A DNA stretch of 64,000 nucleotides from Streptomyces sp. QL37 (GTDB taxonomy: Bacteria > Actinomycetota > Actinomycetes > Streptomycetales > Streptomycetaceae), in assembly GCF_002941025.1 (NCBI RefSeq), contig NZ_PTJS01000001.1, positions 2,232,001 through 2,296,000 on the forward strand. The letters are read 5' to 3'. The translations under genes were made by a program, and so were the position numbers. The notes beneath the pieces are model-generated. The model saw nothing but the letters and a program-made list of their open reading frames with translations, had not been told where the DNA came from and made no database searches. Position 1 is the first letter of the stretch; each line of letters begins with the position of its first letter. This document shows, in pieces, positions 16,891-24,538 of the stretch.

Positions 16891-17103
16891 GGGAGATCTC
16901 CATGCGGCTGCTGACCCCGGTGGCCCCGGGGCGCACAGCGGCATGGAGTGGTGGGTGGTCTCCCCCCGACCGTCACCCCGGCCGTCACCGTCCCCGCGTG
17001 CGGGAGCAGCCGGCCGGCCGCCGCGGCGACGCGTCCCACGTCGTGGGCGCGGCTGTCATCGGCACACCGTGACCGGCCGTTCAGGGCTCCTGGGACGGGC
17101 GGG

Positions 17104-18027
17104 TCAGGCCCGCCCCACCGCCTCCTCAGCCTGCGCGAGCACTTCGGTGAGACGCAGCCCGAACCGTACGTCGCAGGGGTGCGCCACCCCCGTACGCGCC
17201 GCGTCGGCCAGCGCGTCCACGGCCGCCCGGAACGCGCCGAGCGCGTCGCCGCCGCCCGCCGGCAGGGTGGACACGCCCCGCTCGCCGCGGAATTCGACCT
17301 CGGTGCCGGCCGCGCCCTCCGGTGCGCCCAGGGCGAGCGTCACCGTGCTCGACGCGCCGGAGGTGTGGCGCAGGAGCAGTTGGGTGGTGTCGGCCGGGCC
17401 ACGGGCCGCGACCACCTCCGTCACATCACCCAGGACCGGGATCAGGACGGAGAGCGCGTGCGGGCCCACGTCCCAGAGGCCGCCCTTCTCGCGCCGCCAG
17501 GGCGAGGCGCCGAACTCGTTGCCCGCGCCCGGGGCGAACAGCGCGCCCATCCACAGGGCGCGCGCCGTGAACCAGCCGCCCGCCGCGGCCTGCCCGGCGA
17601 TCCATCCGGCCGTGCCCTCGGCGAACCGCAGCGTGCAGAAGACCACGGAGGCGACCCCGGCCCGCTCGGCGGCGTCGGCGACCTCGCGCGCGCCCGCCAC
17701 GGTGGTGGCGACCGGCTTGTCCAGCAGGAGGTGGCATCCCGCCTCGGCGGCGCGCGCGGCCAGGGGCGCCTGCACGTCGGGCGGCACGGCGAACGCCACC
17801 GCGTCGCTCGCGGCCAGGAGCGCGTCGATGCCCGCCTCGCCCGTGTACGCCTCGGTGCCGTGGGCTGCGGCGAGCGCGTCCGCCGCTTCGGGGCGGCGGC
17901 CCCACACGCCGCTCAGCACGGCAGCGGGGTGGGCGGCGAGGGCGGGGGCGTGGGTCAGGCGCGCCCAGGGGCCCGCCCCGACGAGGCCGACCCGCAGCGG
18001 CGCGGCGGATTCCGGGTGTGTGGTCAT
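17104..18027 (-). CDS. Gfo/Idh/MocA-family oxidoreductase
   Basis: A 307-residue NAD(P)-dependent enzyme. A Rossmann fold opens the protein (VGLVGAGPWARLTHAPAL); the family EKP motif appears as LLLDKPVATT; WDVGPHALSVLIPVLGDV is the conserved substrate-side block with the catalytic histidine. The ATG at 18027 is supported by the fold starting 10 residues later; the frame is open far upstream but only as glnII promoter sequence. The substrate, a sugar or cyclitol in this family, cannot be told. It is divergent from glnII across 205 bp. Confidence 0.88.
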   Translation of the reverse strand: MTTHPESAAPLRVGLVGAGPWARLTHAPALAAHPAAVLSGVWGRRPEAADALAAAHGTEAYTGEAGIDALLAASDAVAFAVPPDVQAPLAARAAEAGCHLLLDKPVATTVAGAREVADAAERAGVASVVFCTLRFAEGTAGWIAGQAAAGGWFTARALWMGALFAPGAGNEFGASPWRREKGGLWDVGPHALSVLIPVLGDVTEVVAARGPADTTQLLLRHTSGASSTVTLALGAPEGAAGTEVEFRGERGVSTLPAGGGDALGAFRAAVDALADAARTGVAHPCDVRFGLRLTEVLAQAEEAVGRA

Positions 18028-18139
18028 GCCGCCAGTCTGCCCGGGCCGGGCCGCCGGCGCGGAACGTATCCAGTGCGCCGCTGGGTGAGACGGCACCGGG
18101 CGGCGGGGACCTGCCGTCGGGCGCCTTCGCGAAATCTCG

Positions 18140-18177
18140 GTAACACGGGGTTCACATTCGGGCAACGGTCGGGAAAT
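18140..18177 (+). promoter_or_regulatory. GlnR operator of glnII
   Basis: GTAAC (18140-18144), TTCAC (18151-18155), GCAAC (18162-18166) and GAAAT (18173-18177) each have 6-bp spacers. This is the same four-pentamer geometry as at glnA, lying 56 bp before the glnII start. Confidence 0.85.
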
Positions 18178-18232
18178 CGCGTCTTGCGAAGCTGCGCACC
18201 ATAGACCGCAGCACCCGCAAAGGATGGCGTCC

Positions 18233-19267
18233 GTGACGTTCAAGGCTGAGTACATCTGGATCGACGGCACCGAGCCGACCGCCAAGCTTCGCTCCAAGAC
18301 GAAGATCATGGCCGGCAGCCCTTCGAAGGCCGTGGCGGATCTGCCCATCTGGGGCTTCGACGGTTCGAGCACGAACCAGGCCGAGGGCCACGCGTCCGAC
18401 CGGGTCCTGAAGCCGGTCTTCACGTGTCCGGACCCGATCCGCGGCGGTGACGACATCCTCGTCCTGTGCGAGGTCTTCAACATCGACATGACTCCGCACG
18501 AGTCCAACACCCGCGCCACGCTGCGTCCGGTCGCCGAGCAGTTCGCGGGCCAGGAGCCGATCTTCGGCATCGAGCAGGAGTACACCTTCTTCGACGGACA
18601 CCGTCCGCTCGGCTTCCCCGAGGGCGGCTTCCCGGCCGCCCAGGGCGGCTACTACTGCGGTGTGGGCTCCGACGAGATCTTCGGCCGCGAGATCGTCGAG
18701 AAGCACCTGGACAACTGCCTGACGGCGGGCCTCGCCATCTCCGGCATCAACGCCGAGGTCATGCCCGGCCAGTGGGAGTTCCAGGTCGGCCCGGTCTCGC
18801 CGCTGGAGGTCTCCGACCACCTGTGGATCGCCCGCTGGCTGCTCTACCGCACCGCCGAGGACTTCAACGTCTCCGCGACCCTGGACCCGAAGCCGGTCAA
18901 GGGCGACTGGAACGGCGCGGGCGCGCACACCAACTTCTCCACGAAGGCGATGCGCGAGGGCTACGAGGCGATCATCACCGCGGCCGAGTCGCTCGGTGAG
19001 GGCTCGAAGCCGATGGACCACGTCAAGAACTACGGCGCGGGCATCGACGACCGGCTGACCGGCCTGCACGAGACCGCCCCGTGGAACGAGTACAGCTACG
19101 GCGTCTCCAACCGCGGCGCCTCGGTCCGTATCCCGTGGCAGGTCGAGCAGGACCAGAAGGGCTACATCGAGGACCGTCGCCCGAACGCCAACGTCGACCC
19201 GTACGTGGTCACGCGGCTGATCGTCGACACCTGCTGCACCGCGCTGGAGAAGGCCGGCCAGGTCTGA
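18233..19267 (+). CDS. glnII: Glutamine synthetase type II, GlnII
   Basis: A eukaryotic-type, heat-labile glutamine synthetase, 344 residues. Visible motifs are WGFDGSSTNQAEG, the metal-binding FGIEQEYTFFD, INAEVMPGQWEFQVGP, DWNGAGAHTNFST (ATP site) and GVSNRGASVRIP. It lacks the adenylylation loop of GlnA, so it is controlled by transcription rather than by GlnE. I chose GTG 18233 (VTFKAEYIW) because AAAGGA lies 9 nt before it; an ATG three codons earlier overlaps that box. It follows a GlnR operator and ends in a hairpin 20 bp downstream. Confidence 0.97.
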   Translation: MTFKAEYIWIDGTEPTAKLRSKTKIMAGSPSKAVADLPIWGFDGSSTNQAEGHASDRVLKPVFTCPDPIRGGDDILVLCEVFNIDMTPHESNTRATLRPVAEQFAGQEPIFGIEQEYTFFDGHRPLGFPEGGFPAAQGGYYCGVGSDEIFGREIVEKHLDNCLTAGLAISGINAEVMPGQWEFQVGPVSPLEVSDHLWIARWLLYRTAEDFNVSATLDPKPVKGDWNGAGAHTNFSTKAMREGYEAIITAAESLGEGSKPMDHVKNYGAGIDDRLTGLHETAPWNEYSYGVSNRGASVRIPWQVEQDQKGYIEDRRPNANVDPYVVTRLIVDTCCTALEKAGQV

Positions 19268-19287
19268 TCCGCCACCGGCTCGGCACG

Positions 19288-19315
19288 AAGGGGCGTCCGC
19301 TCGCGGGCGCCCCTT
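19288..19315 (+). terminator. Terminator after glnII
   Basis: AAGGGGCG (19288-19295) pairs with CGCCCCTT (19308-19315), continued by a T-G pair and CCGC/GCGG, giving a nearly continuous 13-bp stem with a tiny loop. It starts 20 bp after the stop. Confidence 0.8.
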
Positions 19316-19426
19316 CGGCGTGCCCGGCCGGTACGGGAGGGGCGCGTGAGGAACCTGACACAGCGGCCCGTATCGACGGGTGAGAGGACTCTCCTGCGCG
19401 GCCGCAATCTCTGCTTCAATGGGGAC

Positions 19427-19546
19427 ATGGCCAGCTTCCAGCACACCGCGTCGGGTCGCAGCGACCTCGAGCCGTTCTGGCCCTCTCGTCAACACCATGA
19501 CTTCGACCGGGTGTGTTGCCGCGCGTGGAACGCGCAGGCCCTCTAA
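19427..19546 (+). CDS. Putative short leader peptide upstream of a winged-helix regulator
   Basis: A 39-codon open frame from ATG 19427 ending in TAA. The end reads WPSRQHHDFDRVCCRAWNAQAL. The RxHxDxxRVxxxxCR pattern resembles the actinobacterial leader peptides placed upstream of sulfur and other metabolic genes, where adjacent Cys codons can stall the ribosome. Here two Cys codons are adjacent. The ribosome binding site is poor (ATGGGG). The regulator gene starts 78 bp downstream. It may instead be a chance frame; the stretch is otherwise a 357-bp gap. Confidence 0.35.
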   Translation: MASFQHTASGRSDLEPFWPSRQHHDFDRVCCRAWNAQAL

Positions 19547-19624
19547 AGCCGCATCACCCCGGCCTTCGGCCCGCGCGCACGACGTACGTCCTGGACGACT
19601 CCTCGCGCGAAAGAGCTGACCCTC

Positions 19625-20254
19625 ATGGCGAACACCCGTACCCTCTCCACCGCGTCCGCCGCCACCGCGGCGTCCGCGGTGCCCGCTGCGGCCACCACCG
19701 CCCGCAACACCCTCTCCCCCAACCGCCACCGGCTGCGTGCCGTCGACCGTGACGAGGTCGTCGAGGTCGCGGACGTCGCCGGCTTCCTGCCGCCGGGCGC
19801 CACCTGGCTGCCCGCACCCCAGCACACGCTGCCGGCCCTGCCCGGCCGGCCTCCGATGGTCGGCTACCTGGTGCTCGTGCCCGCCGACCAGCAGCCCGCC
19901 CTGGCCGGGGCCGTGGCCTCCGCCCGGAACCGGGAGTTCGTCCCGGAGCCGGCGGTGACCGACGCTCCGGCGGGCGGCCCCGTGCGGATCGACTCGACGC
20001 GGCGCACCGCCGCCGTGGACGGCGTCACCCTCGATCTCACGTACCTCGAGTTCGAACTGCTGGCACACCTGGTGGCACACCCGCACCGGGTGCACACCCG
20101 GGACCAGCTGGTGACGACGGTCTGGGGTTACGGGCACGTGGGCGACGGGCGCACCGTCGACGTCCACGTGGCCCGGCTGCGCCGCAAGCTGGGCGCCGAG
20201 CACCGCCGGTCCATCCAGACCGTGCGGCGCGTGGGCTACAAGTACGCGCCCTGA
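19625..20254 (+). CDS. Orphan winged-helix (OmpR/PhoB-type) DNA-binding protein without a receiver domain
   Basis: A 209-residue protein. The first 120 residues are Ala/Pro-rich and match no receiver domain (no phosphorylatable Asp pocket). Residues about 125-205 form a complete OmpR-type effector: LTYLEFELLAHLVAHPHRVH, TRDQLVTTVWGYGHVGDGRT, VDVHVARLRRKLG, and the wing TVRRVGYKYAP. Regulation must be by abundance or another ligand rather than phosphorylation. It is followed by a strong hairpin, so it is a single-gene unit, with a possible leader peptide upstream. Confidence 0.8.
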   Translation: MANTRTLSTASAATAASAVPAAATTARNTLSPNRHRLRAVDRDEVVEVADVAGFLPPGATWLPAPQHTLPALPGRPPMVGYLVLVPADQQPALAGAVASARNREFVPEPAVTDAPAGGPVRIDSTRRTAAVDGVTLDLTYLEFELLAHLVAHPHRVHTRDQLVTTVWGYGHVGDGRTVDVHVARLRRKLGAEHRRSIQTVRRVGYKYAP

Positions 20255-20272
20255 CCGGCCACCGCTCGTACA

Positions 20273-20302
20273 GGAGGCCCCGGGTTCTCCCCCGGGGCCT
20301 CC
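20273..20302 (+). terminator. Terminator after the winged-helix regulator
   Basis: A perfect 12-bp stem (20273-20284 with 20291-20302) with loop TTCTCC. Confidence 0.85.
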
Positions 20303-20431
20303 CGCCGTTCCGACGGTGGTGCCAGGTACACCCCGGCCGGGTGTCGGAACGGCTGCCGGTGCCCTTCGCGTACAGGCGAGACTGGGTGCCGAACGGGATC
20401 CGATGTGGACCCGGCGAGGGGAGACACCACC

Positions 20432-21697
20432 ATGAAGTCGGCACAGAGCCGGGTGCGGACCGCGCTGCTCGACGGAGGGCGGGCGTTCGTCCTCTCCTTC
20501 GCGAGCATCGCGGGCTCGGCCACCCTCTTCGTCCTGTCGGTCCTCTCGATCACCTTCGTCGTGCTCGGGGTGGGGCTGGTCACCACACCGTGGGTCATGG
20601 ACGCCGTGCGCAAGCACGCCAACCGGCGCCGGCTGCTCGCGGCGAACTGGTCGGACATCCGCATCCCGGTCCCCTACCGGCCGTTCCCGAAGGATGTGCG
20701 CTCCGGATTCACCGGGCGGGTCGAGCGCACCACTCTGCTGCTGAAGGACCCCGCCACCTGGCGGGATCTCCGGTGGCTGCTGCTCGACATGACGGCCGGG
20801 TACGTCCTCCTGGTCCTCGCCTTCGGCCTGCTGGTCTGGCCGCTGGAGGGGCTCGTCCTGGCGGCGGGGCTGTGGCGGGTGTTCGAGGACGACACGTACT
20901 GGTACGGATTCGTGCCGGTGGACAGCCAGATGACGGGTCTGGCCGCGGCGGCGCTCGGTGTCGTGATCTTCCATGTCGGGCTGTTCGCGAGCAAGCCCCT
21001 GCTGCGCATGCACTTCGTGCTCGCCCGGTCGGCGCTCTCGCCCACCCCGGAGGAGCTCGCGCAGCGCATCGACCGGCTCACCGAGACCCGGCACGAGGCC
21101 GTGGACACGGCGGCGTCCGAGCTGCGGCGCATCGAGCGGGATCTGCACGACGGGGCGCAGGCCCGGCTGGTCGCCATGGGCATGAACCTGGGCACCATCG
21201 AGGCGCTCGTCGAGAAGGACCCGGCGGAGGCGAAGAAGCTTCTGGCGATGGCCCGCGCCTCCTCCGCGGAGGCCCTGACCGAGCTGCGTGATCTCGTCCG
21301 GGGCATCCATCCGCCGGTGCTCGCCGAACGCGGGCTCGGGGACGCGGTGAAGGCGCTGGCCCTGCGGCTGCCGATCGCGTCGGAGGTGACCGTGGAGCTC
21401 GGCGGCCGGGCCGAGGCGCCGGTCGAGTCGGCGGCGTACTTCGCGGTGAGCGAGATCCTGACGAACGCGGTGAAGCACTCCGGCGCCGACCGCGTCTGGG
21501 TGGACATGCACCACTCCGAGGGCATGCTGCGGATCTCCGTCACGGACAACGGCAAGGGCGGCGCGACCGTCGGAACGGGCTCGGGACTGAGCGGAGTCGA
21601 ACGCCGGCTGGGTACATTCGACGGCGTCCTGGCCGTCAGCAGCCCTGCGGGCGGTCCCACCATGGTGACCATGGAGATCCCTTGCGCGTTGTCCTAG
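20432..21697 (+). CDS. Sensor histidine kinase (HisKA_3/NarL-type)
   Basis: A 421-residue membrane kinase. The N-terminal half has hydrophobic helices (SITFVVLGVGLVTTPWVM; MTAGYVLLVLAFGLLVWPLEGLVL; GLAAAALGVVIFHVGLF) and a sensor loop with DDTYWYGFVP. The dimerisation/phosphoacceptor motif IERDLHDGAQARL places the phosphorylated histidine at 239. ATPase boxes follow: SEILTNAVKHSGA (N box) and VTDNGKGGA (G1). ATG 20432 has GAGGGGA upstream; the frame is open 9 codons earlier. The stop lies 16 nt inside the response regulator gene, so the pair is translationally coupled. The signal sensed is unknown. Confidence 0.92.
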   Translation: MKSAQSRVRTALLDGGRAFVLSFASIAGSATLFVLSVLSITFVVLGVGLVTTPWVMDAVRKHANRRRLLAANWSDIRIPVPYRPFPKDVRSGFTGRVERTTLLLKDPATWRDLRWLLLDMTAGYVLLVLAFGLLVWPLEGLVLAAGLWRVFEDDTYWYGFVPVDSQMTGLAAAALGVVIFHVGLFASKPLLRMHFVLARSALSPTPEELAQRIDRLTETRHEAVDTAASELRRIERDLHDGAQARLVAMGMNLGTIEALVEKDPAEAKKLLAMARASSAEALTELRDLVRGIHPPVLAERGLGDAVKALALRLPIASEVTVELGGRAEAPVESAAYFAVSEILTNAVKHSGADRVWVDMHHSEGMLRISVTDNGKGGATVGTGSGLSGVERRLGTFDGVLAVSSPAGGPTMVTMEIPCALS

Positions 21698-22329
21698 CCG
21701 AAGATCTCTTCCTGCTCCGCGACGGCCTCGTGCGCATGCTGGAAGCCTACGATTTCGAGATCGCGGCGGCGGTCGAGTCCGGACCCGAACTGACCAAGGC
21801 ACTCGCCGAGTTGGAGCCCGACGTGGCCGTCGTCGACGTCCGGCTCCCACCGTCCCACACGGACGAGGGCCTCCAGTGCGCGCTGGCCGCCCGCCGCCGC
21901 AGACCGGGGCTGCCGGTACTCGTCCTGTCGCAGCACGTGGAGCAGCTGTACGCCCGGGAGCTGCTGGCCGACGGCAACGGCGGCATCGGCTATCTGCTGA
22001 AGGACCGGGTGTTCGACGCCGGCCAGTTCATCGACGCCGTGCGCCGGGTCGCCGCGGGGGGTACGGCGATGGATCCGCAGGTCATCTCGCAGCTGCTGTC
22101 ACGGCGGTCGGCGGACGAGCCGATGGGCGGCCTGACGCCCCGGGAGCGTGAGGTCATGGAGCTGATGGCGCAGGGCCGTTCGAACGTGGCGATCGCCTCG
22201 CAGCTGGTGGTCACGGAGCGGGCGGTGGCCAAGCACACCTCGAACATCTTCGGCAAGCTCGGCCTGCCCGTCTCGGACGACGACAACCGGCGCGTGCTCG
22301 CGGTCCTGGCCTACCTCGACCGGGGCTGA
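21682..22329 (+). CDS. NarL/LuxR-family response regulator
   Basis: A 215-residue cytoplasmic partner of the preceding kinase. The receiver has the acidic pair AED at residues 6-8, the phosphoacceptor D52 (VAVVDVRLPP) and the conserved lysine in YLLKDRV. The C-terminal LuxR-type HTH reads LTPREREVMELMAQGRSNVA followed by VVTERAVAKHTSNIFGKLGL. It starts with TTG at 21682 (GGAG 6 nt upstream), overlapping the kinase gene. Targets are not evident. Confidence 0.93.
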   Translation: MRVVLAEDLFLLRDGLVRMLEAYDFEIAAAVESGPELTKALAELEPDVAVVDVRLPPSHTDEGLQCALAARRRRPGLPVLVLSQHVEQLYARELLADGNGGIGYLLKDRVFDAGQFIDAVRRVAAGGTAMDPQVISQLLSRRSADEPMGGLTPREREVMELMAQGRSNVAIASQLVVTERAVAKHTSNIFGKLGLPVSDDDNRRVLAVLAYLDRG

Positions 22330-22450
22330 CCGGGCCGCCGTTCCGGTGTGATCCACGCGTACGGGATCCGCGGTGTGCTGAACGGGCGGGGCCGCCGGTC
22401 CGTATGGGACGTCACGCTTCTGACTCGAAGCACCGGAGCGGAGGAGTTCC

Positions 22451-23917
22451 ATGGGACGCACGTCGCGCAAGAAACGTTCGACGCTCGCCGGCCGGGCGGT
22501 GGCCGCCGCGGCGGCACTGGCTCTGGGCGGAGGTGGGCTGGTCGCCGTCAATGTCTACGCGAGCGCCGGGGAGGGCGGGTCCGGTCCGCCCCCGGCGCGG
22601 ACCCGGGACGCGGCTCGCCAGATGTCCACCATCGACTGTCCGGACGTGGGGCTCGCCCTGCCCGACGTGCCGGACGGGGCGCGGCCGGAGGTCGACCGCG
22701 AGCTGGCCGCGATGGATACGCAGATCACCGACGCCTACCGGGAGTTCGCGGACCGCAGGGAGCGGATCGCCCGGGATCCGGCCCTCGCCGGGAACGCGGT
22801 GCTCGGTCCGCTGAGGAGCAGGCGGGCTGCCGGTCTCGAACGGATCCGGATCGCCGTCGAGCGGGCCCGGGGCGTACGGCCGCAGGGCCTGGAGGGACTC
22901 GCGGGATGCGGCCTGCGCGCCGACGACGAGCAGGGCCCGGGCGACGGGGGCGGAGACGGCGGCCAGGGCGGCCAGGACGACGGGCAGGAGGGCGGCCAGG
23001 GTGAAGGCCAGGGCGGCCAGGGCAAGGAGGGCAACGGTCCCGAGGCGTCCGACTTCGTCGACATCCGGTCCGTCCGGCCCGGCACCGACCGCCCCCGTGA
23101 CCGCCGGGGCGCCTCCCGGGGTACGTTCACCACCGACTGCGGCCGCAACGAGAACGGCAAGTTCAACCCGGACAACGTCATCGCCGCCCCGGGCGTGAGC
23201 AACGGCGCCCACCACATGCACGACTACGTCGGCAACCAGGCCACCGACGCCTTCGCGGGCGACGAGGAACTGGCCGCCGGAGAGACCACCTGCCGCAACC
23301 AGGGCGACCGGTCCACGTACTACTGGCCCGTGCTCCGTCTGCAGAACGGCCAGGACGAGGACGACGCGGACGCGGACGGCGGCGGCCGGGACCAGAACAC
23401 CGGGGAGATCCAGACCCCGTCCCGGGTCACGCTGAAGTTCACCGGCTCCCCCGCCGGGAAGGTCACGGCCATGCCGCGCTTCCTGCGCATCATCACCGGG
23501 GACGCCAAGGCCTTCACCAACGGCGACGCCAACGCCAACGCGTCCTGGAGCTGCACCGGTTTCGAGGACAGGCAGCTGAAGGACAAGTACCCGATCTGCC
23601 CGGAGGGCAGCCAGGTGGTGCGGTCCTTCGCCTTCCAGAGCTGCTGGGACGGGCGGAACACCGACAGCGCCAACCACCGCACCCATGTGGCGTTCGCCCA
23701 GGACGACGGACGGTGCCCGGACGGCTTCAGGGCCATCCCGCAGCTGGTCCAGCGCATCGTGTACGACGTCCCGCCGGGGCCGGGCTTCGCCGTGGACTCC
23801 TTCCCGGAGCAGCTGCACAAGCCCGTGACCGATCACGGCGACTTCATCAACGTCTTCGACGACGCGTTGATGAAGAAGGTGGTGAGCTGCGTCAACGGCG
23901 GGCGCAGGTGCCGCTGA
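22451..23917 (+). CDS. Secreted DUF1996 domain protein
   Basis: A 488-residue exported protein. A basic N-terminus and hydrophobic core (residues 12-38) form a signal peptide. A linker follows that is extremely rich in Gly/Gln/Asp/Glu (residues 160-195). The C-terminal 290 residues are DUF1996-like, beginning [19 protein letters not shown] and with [21 protein letters not shown] and [15 protein letters not shown]. Six or more cysteines suggest disulfides. Family members occur in bacteria and fungi and lack a confirmed activity. The GGAG-rich box just upstream supports the ATG. The neighbours do not clarify the role. Confidence 0.88.
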   Translation: MGRTSRKKRSTLAGRAVAAAAALALGGGGLVAVNVYASAGEGGSGPPPARTRDAARQMSTIDCPDVGLALPDVPDGARPEVDRELAAMDTQITDAYREFADRRERIARDPALAGNAVLGPLRSRRAAGLERIRIAVERARGVRPQGLEGLAGCGLRADDEQGPGDGGGDGGQGGQDDGQEGGQGEGQGGQGKEGNGPEASDFVDIRSVRPGTDRPRDRRGASRGTFTTDCGRNENGKFNPDNVIAAPGVSNGAHHMHDYVGNQATDAFAGDEELAAGETTCRNQGDRSTYYWPVLRLQNGQDEDDADADGGGRDQNTGEIQTPSRVTLKFTGSPAGKVTAMPRFLRIITGDAKAFTNGDANANASWSCTGFEDRQLKDKYPICPEGSQVVRSFAFQSCWDGRNTDSANHRTHVAFAQDDGRCPDGFRAIPQLVQRIVYDVPPGPGFAVDSFPEQLHKPVTDHGDFINVFDDALMKKVVSCVNGGRRCR

Positions 23918-23953
23918 CCCTGCGGCCCCTCCCTGCCCCCTGAACCTGCGCGG

Positions 23954-24430
23954 TCAGCTCCCGTGGTGACCGGAGTGCCCTTCCTCGTTCCCCCCACCGC
24001 CACTGCTCCCCGAGTGGTGCGGCGAGGCGGTCTCCACCGTCCCCCCGAGCCGGCCGCGCAGCGACGTGACCACGTCCGCGTCACCGACCGCGACCCATTT
24101 CCGGCCGACCAGATACGAGCCGCCGTAGTCGTTGGCCTCGTTGATCCACTCCCGCTGACCGCGGTCGGTGGCGAAGGTCGTCAGCACGTAACGCCCGTCT
24201 TCAGTCGTGCAGTTGGCCTGCCTGAGCTCCTCGGCATCGGTCTGCACGTCCGGCTCGCAGTCCGCCTTCGACGCGAGCTGCTCCAGGGTCCCGCTCGCGG
24301 TGGGCGGCACGGCGGGCTTGTCGTCGCCGTCCGCTCCCCCGCCGCAGGCGGTGAGCAGGGCGACCCCCGCCAGCACGGCCGCGGGCATCCGGCCGGCCCG
24401 CCGTCGTCGCCGCTCACGCTCCTCCGCCAT
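23954..24430 (-). CDS. Putative lipoprotein
   Basis: A 158-residue product with an Arg-rich N-terminus, hydrophobic core and lipobox LLTACGGG (lipidated Cys near residue 28), so it is expected on the outer face of the membrane. The rest is soluble with two cysteines (ADCEPD and ANCTTED) and ends in a Gly/Ser/His-rich tail (GHSGHHGS). DFTDRGQREW-type text resembles small actinobacterial lipoproteins of unknown function. It converges with the DUF1996 gene (36 bp) and is divergent from the next membrane protein gene. Confidence 0.75.
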   Translation of the reverse strand: MAEERERRRRRAGRMPAAVLAGVALLTACGGGADGDDKPAVPPTASGTLEQLASKADCEPDVQTDAEELRQANCTTEDGRYVLTTFATDRGQREWINEANDYGGSYLVGRKWVAVGDADVVTSLRGRLGGTVETASPHHSGSSGGGGNEEGHSGHHGS

Positions 24431-24538
24431 GCGGCCATCGTGCCCCGGGCCCCCCGGCTTCCGGGGGCAAACCGCACAACCCGCTCCGGAGCGCGCGCGC
24501 CGGAGTGACCATCGCACCATTCGCTCGTTCAGCTGAAC

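Noticed and set aside
16891..17103. Possible small gene between the ArsC-like and Gfo/Idh genes
   Set aside because: Short frames there lack a ribosome binding site and family text. The stretch contains only GC-rich sequence I cannot assign.
18152..21850. 1232-codon open frame on the minus strand through glnII, the winged-helix gene and the kinase
   Set aside because: It is antisense to several well-recognised genes, composed of low-complexity Arg/Gly/Ala/His text, and no domain is recognisable.
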